The position numbers and the translations under genes were made by a program. DNA of 46,259 nt from an uncultured Ruminococcus sp. (GTDB taxonomy: Bacteria; Bacillota; Clostridia; Oscillospirales; Acutalibacteraceae), in the NCBI GenBank assembly GCA_902785365.1, contig CACZYC010000014.1, forward strand, positions 1 through 46,259. Reading direction: 5' to 3'. Shown here piece by piece: positions 16,801 through 22,059 of the stretch. Positions within the stretch are counted from its first letter, which is position 1, and each line of letters starts with the position of its first letter. The notes under the pieces are model-generated. The model did not search any database, was not told the origin of the DNA, and worked only from the letters and a program-made list of their open reading frames with translations.

Positions 16801-16944
16801 ATCAGAACCGATGTAGGTAAGCACGGCAAAACCACCATCAAAAACAACAAGCTCTACGCAAAGAAGGGTAAAGGAGCCGCGCTCAGTGTATCCGACTGCA
16901 CAAAAGTCATCAAAAAGAAAAACAAGTGTTATAAGTGGAAGTAG
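13849..16944 (+). CDS. Secreted GH53 endo-beta-1,4-galactanase fused to Ig-like and beta-helix domains
   Basis: A 1031-residue exported multidomain protein. Residues 1-26 form a signal peptide. Residues 45-430 are a GH53 arabinogalactan endo-1,4-beta-galactanase: acid/base Glu190 (QIGNETNNG) and nucleophile Glu288 (VAETSYPYT), with WADP and YYPCWHG motifs. A Thr/Ser/Glu-rich linker (433-508) leads to Ig-like BIG2-type repeats (about 512-675), then a Lys/Asn-rich right-handed beta-helix (about 690-1031) resembling polysaccharide lyase or carbohydrate-binding helices. It would cut pectic galactan side chains outside the cell. No dockerin, LPXTG or SLH domain is seen; the very basic C-terminal part may hold it to the wall. 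The fusion is unusual. Confidence 0.9.
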   Translation: MRKSIGKITALLLSVLLVFSACVTFSAEDGATSGGDVTVDKIEFKNSGFIKGMDVSSVIALENSGVKYKNENGEEEDLFKILSDNGVNYIRVRVWNNPYDENNNGYGGGNCDVKTAAAIGARAAQYGMKLLVDFHYSDFWADPSKQIAPKAWAEMNLEQKAEALSGFTASSLTTIKDAGADIGMVQIGNETNNGIAGESTFMNMATLLNAGAKAVRDFDQNIRVALHFTDIQNVDAFEWNASALEVNEVDYDVFAVSYYPCWHGSLFNLTNELNKIAKTYGKEVMVAETSYPYTLSDSDGHANTISDGNLNTGDNMNWEFSAQGQASEVHDVMNAVNEVENGKGIGVFYWEGAWITVGDTTALSGDEYNTQLGKNKEIWEQFGSGWASSYSVNYASTTAMAEFGGCAVDNQAFFDPSGKALPSLKVFNLVSESEQETTEPDSSSEVTQSTDASESTDTTAATESSDVTENTDSTETTGSTEPTETSSEVTVPTNPTETSTSDITEPTVWKEPRLKTTSATLKAGQTSQITVINSNNAEITYKCYNTNAAIVDKNGLVTALKTGSTKIVVYVGNKTKLIFNITVTSSPSIKVNNSKFKKAAVYSVKKGKNITVKITGKGKAVNNKYSSTNAKVAKVTSKVSATTVKIKGLKKGSATVKIKVNGVLFAIKVKVITYVPYYLDKMEVGSRQDDGSILFKVQKSAALNGRALSKLVEGNAKRKIVLPKKKINIERVLHVGNNKTIIATGATVFQTKRKTPIILNDCKKINYNSLKNLTIDGGTWQIKDNAKAKSKKKDATITFRFAHAQNIKIKNARVDTNYVCHAIELIACKNVTIYNCKLEAKGKIRNDKEAEALQIDIATADNAPTLKKLGKKFINGQTCKNITVEKCVAKNARGISTNKDDKWSSKHHSNVKIIGCTLKGMVTEALCLHNVMGVTVKNNKTYSYGSDSRNSGCIFESCGKNSQTVKYKNLFSGNTFKGGNHGLYIRTDVGKHGKTTIKNNKLYAKKGKGAALSVSDCTKVIKKKNKCYKWK

Positions 16945-16962
16945 ATTACTGCGGATTTGTTT

Positions 16963-18186
16963 ATGAAAAATCTTAAGAATAACGTCCTGTTTTTGTTTTA
17001 TACCGTCCTGCTGGGCGCGATTGTCGGGGCAATCATCTGGGTTTTCCTTAAGGTGATGAACCTCGGAATTGAGTTTTTGTGGGATTGGGTTCCGAGTCAA
17101 ATAAACTTTCCTCTGTACACACTCTGCGTGTGTACCGTCGGCGGTCTGCTTGTCGGACTGTGGAAGAAAAAGTTCGGCGACTATCCCGAGGAATTAGGCG
17201 TAGTGCTCGGCAAGGTTAAAAAAACAGGCAGATACCCGTACCACAATGTATTTTCCATACTCGGCGCGGCTCTGCTGCCCCTCCTGTTCGGAGCGAGCGT
17301 AGGTCCCGAGGCGGGGCTCACCGGAGTTATCGCAGGGCTGTGCACCTGGGTAGGCGACAAGCTTAAGCGCTACAAAAAAGAGGTTGAGGAGCTCACACAA
17401 ATCGGAATGAGCGCCACGCTGGGCACGATTTTCCGTTCACCTATGTTCGGCTTCATTGAACCTATTGAGTCGGAGAAGGACGCGACTCTCCCCAAAACCT
17501 CAAAAATTGTCCTCTACTTTACCGCGATTCTGAGTTCTTTCGGCGTTTTTATTCTGCTCAACAAGCTGACAAAAAGCAAAACGGGTTTCGACAGCCTGTT
17601 GTTCAAGGGAATACCGCTTGAGCAGTATTTGTTCGCTGTCTTGCTCACTGTTGTCGGAATTGCCGCGGGTTACATATATTTCGCGTTTAAGAAGCTCACG
17701 CTCTCACTCAGGCTGAAGTTCAACCGCTTTACAATCAGCAGAGCGGTCGCGGGCGGACTTTTGCTCGGTTTATCGGGTACATTCCTGCCGCTGACAATGT
17801 TTTCGGGAGAACACCAGATTACACAGGTTTGTGATACCGCCGCTAAAATCGGAGCCGTGTGGCTCTTGGCGATTGCGGTAATAAAGCTTCTGCTTACAAA
17901 TATTTGTATTGATTCGGGGCTCAAGGGCGGACATTTCTTCCCGATAATCTTCTGCGGAGTCAGTATCGGCTGCGCTGTGAGCCTGATTTTGGGAATAGAT
18001 TTGGTGTTCTGCGCGGCGGTTGTGACAACGGCTCTTGTCGGACATACTCTGAAAAAGCCTTTTGCGACCGTATTGCTTATGATGATAGTCTTTCCGCCGA
18101 CACTCATACCCGTTATGCTGTTCGCGGCAGCGGCGGCTAAGTTTGTTCCCACCCCGAAGTTTTTGTTAATAAAAGAAAAAGAATAG
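16963..18186 (+). CDS. ClC-family chloride channel or exchanger
   Basis: A 407-residue integral membrane protein with about ten to eleven hydrophobic helices. The selectivity motif GASVGPEAG (near residue 108) and the later GGHFFPI (near 324) match the ClC family. In the GREGP-equivalent motif the gating glutamate position reads Val (ASVGPE), so proton-coupled exchange as in E. coli ClcA is unlikely by analogy and a channel-like or other anion role is possible. The ATG at 16963 is chosen over a TTG at 16957; neither has a strong ribosome site. It starts 18 bases after the galactanase stop. Confidence 0.87.
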   Translation: MKNLKNNVLFLFYTVLLGAIVGAIIWVFLKVMNLGIEFLWDWVPSQINFPLYTLCVCTVGGLLVGLWKKKFGDYPEELGVVLGKVKKTGRYPYHNVFSILGAALLPLLFGASVGPEAGLTGVIAGLCTWVGDKLKRYKKEVEELTQIGMSATLGTIFRSPMFGFIEPIESEKDATLPKTSKIVLYFTAILSSFGVFILLNKLTKSKTGFDSLLFKGIPLEQYLFAVLLTVVGIAAGYIYFAFKKLTLSLRLKFNRFTISRAVAGGLLLGLSGTFLPLTMFSGEHQITQVCDTAAKIGAVWLLAIAVIKLLLTNICIDSGLKGGHFFPIIFCGVSIGCAVSLILGIDLVFCAAVVTTALVGHTLKKPFATVLLMMIVFPPTLIPVMLFAAAAAKFVPTPKFLLIKEKE

Positions 18187-18203
18187 ATATTAGTTTTATA
18201 ATC

Positions 18204-18233
18204 ATCCGAGCCTTCCGCGGGCTCGGATTTTTA
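18204..18233 (+). terminator. Terminator after the ClC gene
   Basis: ATCCGAGCC/GGGCTCGGAT stem with a TTCCGC loop followed by TTTTTAT. It ends the pncB-galactanase-ClC unit. Confidence 0.85.
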
Positions 18234-18286
18234 TATATAAAAGGAAAAAATAAGAAATTTTAAAAATTTTTTAAAAAAATTAAAAA

Positions 18287-18336
18287 ACAACAAAATCTGT
18301 TGTACTTTTGTTGTAGTCGGTCTGTTATGATATAGC
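18287..18336 (+). promoter_or_regulatory. Promoter and operator-like inverted repeat, copy A
   Basis: ACAACAAAA (18287-18295) and TTTTGTTGT (18306-18314) are a perfect inverted repeat with a 10-base spacer that contains a further GTTGT half-site. The right arm overlaps a -35 TTGTTG (18308-18313); 17 bases on is TATAGC (18331-18336). The overlap suggests repressor control. An AT tract lies upstream. The same block occurs inverted at 21915-21964. The rest of 18234-18456 is the leader with a palindromic repeat. Confidence 0.65.
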
Positions 18337-18371
18337 CACAGTCAAGGGGAACACATCCCGAAACAAACTAA

Positions 18372-18434
18372 ACTGTCATCCTGAGCAAAGCGAAGGATCT
18401 TAAAGATTCTTCGGCAACGCCTCAGAATGACACT
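18372..18434. repeat. TGTCATCCTGAGC palindromic repeat, copy 1
   Basis: ACTGTCATCCTGAG and CTCAGAATGACA arms enclose GCGAAGGATCTTAAAGATTC, an internally self-complementary core. Related palindromes of the TGTCAT(T/C)CTGAGC type are widespread dispersed repeats in bacterial genomes. Here it lies in the 5' leader of a chagasin-like gene. Confidence 0.8.
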
Positions 18435-18456
18435 AAAGAAAAAGGAGATATGAAAA

Positions 18457-18897
18457 ATGAAAAAGACAAACAAAAAGGTAATCGCAACAGCAATGGCAGC
18501 AATCATGACAATATCCGCATTCGGTACAGCGTCAGCAATAAGCACAAGCGCTCTCAGCACACAGGGCACAGCTCAGGCTCACGCTTCACAGAAAGCCGAA
18601 ACCCCGCAGACACCCGCAAGCACAAGCAAGCTCAACACACTCGCCAAGACTTATGTATTCACATGCAAGGGTCAGACAAAACAGGGTTATGACTGGGACT
18701 ACACGGCAAACAATAACAACATCAAAGTTAAATGTGAATATAATTTCAAAACACATACATATAAGTTCAAGTTCACAGGTAAAGCCAAAGGCGCGACACA
18801 GATGAACTTCAAGTACAGAGCAAACGACAAGACATGGGTAAAGGTTCCCATGAACTTCAAGGTTGACGCTCAGAAAAACATTATGAGAACTAAGTAA
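18457..18897 (+). CDS. Secreted chagasin-like (I42-type) protease inhibitor candidate, copy A
   Basis: A 146-residue exported protein: signal peptide (residues 1-27, ending near ASA), a Ser/Thr/Ala-rich stretch to about 62, then an 82-residue beta-rich domain. The domain has a loop QTKQGYDWDY resembling the NPTTGYSW loop of chagasin, then KGATQMNFKYRANDKTW and a final FKVDAQ strand where chagasin has its RPW loop. The match is by eye and partial, so cysteine-protease inhibition is a hypothesis. AAAGGAGA precedes the ATG. A paralog lies inverted at 21343, identical at 70 of 82 domain residues. Confidence 0.6.
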   Translation: MKKTNKKVIATAMAAIMTISAFGTASAISTSALSTQGTAQAHASQKAETPQTPASTSKLNTLAKTYVFTCKGQTKQGYDWDYTANNNNIKVKCEYNFKTHTYKFKFTGKAKGATQMNFKYRANDKTWVKVPMNFKVDAQKNIMRTK

Positions 18898-18958
18898 AAA
18901 ACCAAATACTTCCTTTCATATTCAAAAACAAAACAACAAAAGCACAAAAACTCCAAAG

Positions 18959-18995
18959 CAACAGGCAGGGCGCACATCCTGCCTGTTGTGTTTTT
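18959..18995 (+). terminator. Terminator of chagasin-like gene A
   Basis: Perfect 11-bp stem CAACAGGCAGG/CCTGCCTGTTG with an 8-base loop, then TGTTTTTGT. Confidence 0.85.
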
Positions 18996-19105
18996 GTATG
19001 TGCAATTTGCATAAATACCAAGCTATATTTTTGGTCAAAAAAACTGAGGGAAATATGATACAATAAAGAAGAATAACAAACCGAAATAAATCGGGAGGGA
19101 TTAAT

Positions 19106-19567
19106 TTGGGAGCTAAAATCAGACGAACTCAAGACAATCTGTTTGTTCTGGGGACAAGCGTAATTGTGTTCGGGTTGTGGAATGTAATCAAATTTATGAT
19201 TTATTTTTTCGTAAGTTCCGATGATTTAAAAAAATCAGCGGGAGACAAGTATTATTTAATAACCGCGATTATTCTGTGGAGTATTATTTTAATCGGCTTT
19301 CTGTTCAGGTGTTTTATCGGATTCTCCGCGCGCGCCGAGGGCAAGGGCAAGCGCAAAAGCATTCTCTACCTCGTGCTCGCGGGGATAACAGCGTTCGTTT
19401 ATTGCACGGTAATCGCCATTGAAATCGTATATCTTATAGCGCATTACGATCATATCTTTACAATGATTGTTACGCTGATAATTGACGTTACGTCGTTTGT
19501 TTTTCTGGTTGAATTGATTGTAAATTCAATCAAAGTACGAAAGCTGAGAAAGGATGTGAGCGAATGA
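19106..19567 (+). CDS. Small four-helix membrane protein, unknown
   Basis: A 153-residue protein with four hydrophobic segments (about residues 14-34, 50-70, 85-110, 118-140) and a basic C-terminus (SIKVRKLRKD). No family is recognised. It starts with TTG, supported by GGGAGGG six to seven bases before; no ATG or GTG offers a better start. Its stop overlaps the next start by four bases (ATGA), so the three genes 19106-21260 form one operon. Confidence 0.6.
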   Translation: MGAKIRRTQDNLFVLGTSVIVFGLWNVIKFMIYFFVSSDDLKKSAGDKYYLITAIILWSIILIGFLFRCFIGFSARAEGKGKRKSILYLVLAGITAFVYCTVIAIEIVYLIAHYDHIFTMIVTLIIDVTSFVFLVELIVNSIKVRKLRKDVSE

Positions 19568-20721
19568 ATTCCGATTTTCACTATTATGCCACATATTGCG
19601 CGGCTCAGCTTGCGGGATATTCGCACGATGAATGTCTTGCTATCGCGTACTGCGACTGTTTTACCGATATGTGCAGCAAGACCTTGCTCTCAAAGCTAAA
19701 TGCTCCCGCCGCCGCGGCGACCACTCAGCTGCATTTGGAAATGGTGGATATGAGGACCGATATCATAGGCTTGCAGGACATAACGCGCATATGGTCGTCC
19801 TTCCATTTTCTTCCGTATGATTTATACGCCGAGCCGCCTAAGAGGTGCTCAAAAAAATACAAAAACAAATACAGGCTCATATGCAACCCCAACGGCGAAC
19901 TGCTCAAAGAAACCGTCTGTCTCGCAAAGGATAAAAGCCCGCAGGCTGTCGGGCTTGCCATGCACGTGCTTGCCGACACATGGGCGCACCGCTACTTCGC
20001 GGGTACGCCGTCGCTTGTTATCAACAACACCAACAGGTATTTTTATGAGCTTATCCCGTCGGAAAACGGTTATACCGAGAAAAAGATTACGTTCCGCCAC
20101 AGCACCACAACTCCCGATGACCCGGACAACAGCATATATACGGCGAGCCTGTTCTCGAACAGCGAAAAATCCATAATGAACCTCGGTCACGGCAGGGCGG
20201 GGCATCTCCCTGATTACAGCTTTATCAGGTACAAATATCTGCCCGCGTGGGGGAATTACGAGGAGATTCTAAAGGATAACCCGTCGGATTATCACTACGC
20301 CTTTTATCAGATGGTCTACGCTATGAAGTTCCTCAGAGGAGCGTACGACAGCTTTGAAACCGATACCTATGATACCGAGGTTGACGAAAATATACAAAAA
20401 GAGGTTGAAAGAATAATCAACACAAGACAGCTCAATTCAGACAACGACTGGAAAGCGCTCGGCGAAAAGCTGTCGGGCTGTGAGATTGAGCCGTTTGATG
20501 TTGAGAAGTATCAGTGGGAATACGCCGAAGCGGACAAAAACTCAAAAGACGACACCTTCCTCGGAAAGTTTATTCTCGCCGCGCTTGCCCAGAAAAGTAT
20601 GGTCACAAACAAGATTTACAGTTCGGGAAGCAGGCTGGCGGGCTACTCGATCGATTACGGTGACAAGGGCTTTAAAGGCATAAGGGCGTTCAAATCTCTT
20701 GTAAGGGAGGAAGAAGTATGA
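19564..20721 (+). CDS. DUF6765-like protein, possible metal-dependent hydrolase
   Basis: A 385-residue soluble protein. The start DFHYYATYCAAQLAGYSHDE and the later GLAMHVLADTWAHRYFAG resemble the DUF6765 family as I recall it; the His and Asp residues in these helices (H6, H135, D139, H143) are spaced like metal ligands of the helical zinc phospholipase C/S1-P1 nuclease fold, but this is inference. No signal peptide. It sits between two membrane-protein genes with four-base overlaps on both sides, so a membrane-associated role is plausible. Function unknown. Confidence 0.6.
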   Translation: MNSDFHYYATYCAAQLAGYSHDECLAIAYCDCFTDMCSKTLLSKLNAPAAAATTQLHLEMVDMRTDIIGLQDITRIWSSFHFLPYDLYAEPPKRCSKKYKNKYRLICNPNGELLKETVCLAKDKSPQAVGLAMHVLADTWAHRYFAGTPSLVINNTNRYFYELIPSENGYTEKKITFRHSTTTPDDPDNSIYTASLFSNSEKSIMNLGHGRAGHLPDYSFIRYKYLPAWGNYEEILKDNPSDYHYAFYQMVYAMKFLRGAYDSFETDTYDTEVDENIQKEVERIINTRQLNSDNDWKALGEKLSGCEIEPFDVEKYQWEYAEADKNSKDDTFLGKFILAALAQKSMVTNKIYSSGSRLAGYSIDYGDKGFKGIRAFKSLVREEEV

Positions 20722-21260
20722 GTCGTTTCCAGCGTGTAAAAAGTTTAATATTCGGTGTTTTTTTGATTCTGTTCGCTGTTGCGCTGTTCACATCTCCAAC
20801 GGAGGGCTACCCCGTTATAGCCGCGGTTGTCAGCGCGCTTGTATTCATTTACGGATTCAGACTGCTGATTTATTATTTTCGAATGGCGCGGCATATGGTC
20901 GGGGGAAAATCAACTCTGTGCCAGGCGATAATAATACTTGACCTTGCGCTGTTTACAACCTCAATGGTATCTATGGGCGGAGTTGTCATCATTATTTATC
21001 TGCTGGGCATTTACGCTTTTACGGGCGTTGTTGATATCCTCAGAGCGTTTGAAGCGAGAAACTTGAAAGCGTCAAACTGGAAGTTAAAGCTTGCGACAGG
21101 ACTGATAAGCGTGTTGTTTGCCGTATCGCTCGTAGTTGTGGGCGTTGTAAACGGCAATCTGCAAATTATCGTTTACGGCTATTGCGCTGTTCTGCTCTAT
21201 TCCGCGATTGTAAAAATCGTGACCGCGTTCAAGCGCACCGCGATTGTCTATATCCAGTGA
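20718..21260 (+). CDS. HdeD-like DUF308 membrane protein
   Basis: A 180-residue protein with six hydrophobic segments in pairs, the layout of the HdeD/DUF308 family, including paired helices ending in GF or GI turns (LVFIYGFRLLIYYF; IYLLGIYAFTGVVDILRA). HdeD acts in acid resistance in E. coli; no such role is shown here. Last gene of the three-gene operon, followed by a terminator. Confidence 0.65.
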   Translation: MSRFQRVKSLIFGVFLILFAVALFTSPTEGYPVIAAVVSALVFIYGFRLLIYYFRMARHMVGGKSTLCQAIIILDLALFTTSMVSMGGVVIIIYLLGIYAFTGVVDILRAFEARNLKASNWKLKLATGLISVLFAVSLVVVGVVNGNLQIIVYGYCAVLLYSAIVKIVTAFKRTAIVYIQ

Positions 21261-21280
21261 ATTTACAGAAAAACAACAAA

Positions 21281-21312
21281 AATCTCGGAGCCGTTTGACT
21301 CCGAGATTTTCA
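21281..21312 (+). terminator. Terminator of the DUF6765 operon
   Basis: AATCTCGGAG/CTCCGAGATT stem with a CCGTTTGA loop and a TTTCATTT tail. Because the next gene is convergent it may also act on the minus strand, where AAAAACAACAAA supplies a T-rich tail. Confidence 0.8.
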
Positions 21313-21342
21313 TTTAAAATTGAGAGGGGAAATCTATGGAAA

Positions 21343-21792
21343 TTACTTTGTTCTCATAATGTTTTTCTGAGCGTCAACCTTGAAGTTCATGGGAACCTTT
21401 ACCCATGTTTTGTCGTTTGCTCTGTACTTGAAGTTCATTACTGTGCTGCCTTTAGCTGTGCCTGTGAACTTGAAGGTGTATGTGTGAGTTTTGAAGTCGT
21501 ATTTGCATGTAACTTTGATGTTGCTGTTGTTAGCTGTGTAGTCCCAGTCATAACCCTGTTTGGTCTGACCTGTGCAAACAAACTTATAAGCTTTTGCTGT
21601 TTTGTTGAGCTTTGTTGTTACCGCGGGAACGCTTGTTGTCATTGGTCCCATCTTCTCTGAAGCGTGAGCCTGAGCTGAGCCCGCGTAGCTTGCCGCGTTA
21701 GCGCTTACCGCTGTGATTACGCAGAGTGAAGAAATTGCGATTACGATTGCCATTACTGTTGCGATTACCTTTGTTGATTTTGTGTTTTTCAT
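21343..21792 (-). CDS. Secreted chagasin-like (I42-type) protease inhibitor candidate, copy B
   Basis: A 149-residue exported paralog of the gene at 18457. The signal peptide and the following 40 residues differ strongly, while the C-terminal 82-residue domain differs at only 12 positions and the last 34 residues are identical. The same QGYDWDY loop and YRANDKTW segment are present. Promoter, operator and leader are nearly identical to copy A and inverted. Divergence of the leader peptide next to conservation of the domain and of the DNA upstream suggests gene conversion or selection on the mature part. Confidence 0.6.
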   Translation of the reverse strand: MKNTKSTKVIATVMAIVIAISSLCVITAVSANAASYAGSAQAHASEKMGPMTTSVPAVTTKLNKTAKAYKFVCTGQTKQGYDWDYTANNSNIKVTCKYDFKTHTYTFKFTGTAKGSTVMNFKYRANDKTWVKVPMNFKVDAQKNIMRTK

Positions 21793-21816
21793 TTTTTCAT
21801 ATCTCCTTTTTTCTTT

Positions 21817-21879
21817 AGTGTCATTCTGAGGCGTTGCCGAAGAATCTTTAAGATCCTTCGCTTTGCTCAGGATGACAGT
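21817..21879. repeat. TGTCATCCTGAGC palindromic repeat, copy 2
   Basis: Inverted relative to copy 1 and matching it over the whole 63 bases. It occupies the same place in the leader of chagasin-like gene B. Confidence 0.8.
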
Positions 21880-21914
21880 TTAGTTTGTTTCGGGATGTGT
21901 TTCCCTTGACTGTG

Positions 21915-21964
21915 TCTATACTATATCAGACCGACTACAACAAAAGTACAACAGATTTTGTTGT
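21915..21964 (-). promoter_or_regulatory. Promoter and operator-like inverted repeat, copy B
   Basis: On the minus strand: ACAACAAAA...TTTTGTTGT (21964-21937), -35 TTGTTG (21943-21938), 17-base spacer, TATAGA (21920-21915). The block, an AT tract beyond it and the leader match copy A. Confidence 0.65.
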
Positions 21965-22001
21965 ATTTTAAAAATTTTTAAAATTTTTAAAAAAGATAAT
22001 A

Positions 22002-22030
22002 TTGTTTATTATTATTTTTTATGATAAAAT
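22002..22030 (+). promoter_or_regulatory. Probable promoter of the CotH-like gene
   Basis: TTGTTT (22002-22007), 17-base spacer, TAAAAT (22025-22030). The -10 overlaps an upstream in-frame ATG at 22021, which therefore would not be transcribed; this supports the GTG start at 22060. Confidence 0.55.
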
Positions 22031-22059
22031 ATAAGAAACAAAAAAGAGGGAGTTCGATT

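Noticed and set aside
22021..22059. ATG at 22021 as the start of the CotH-like protein
   Set aside because: It lacks a ribosome site and overlaps the -10 of the likely promoter; the GTG at 22060 has a good ribosome site and gives a standard signal peptide.
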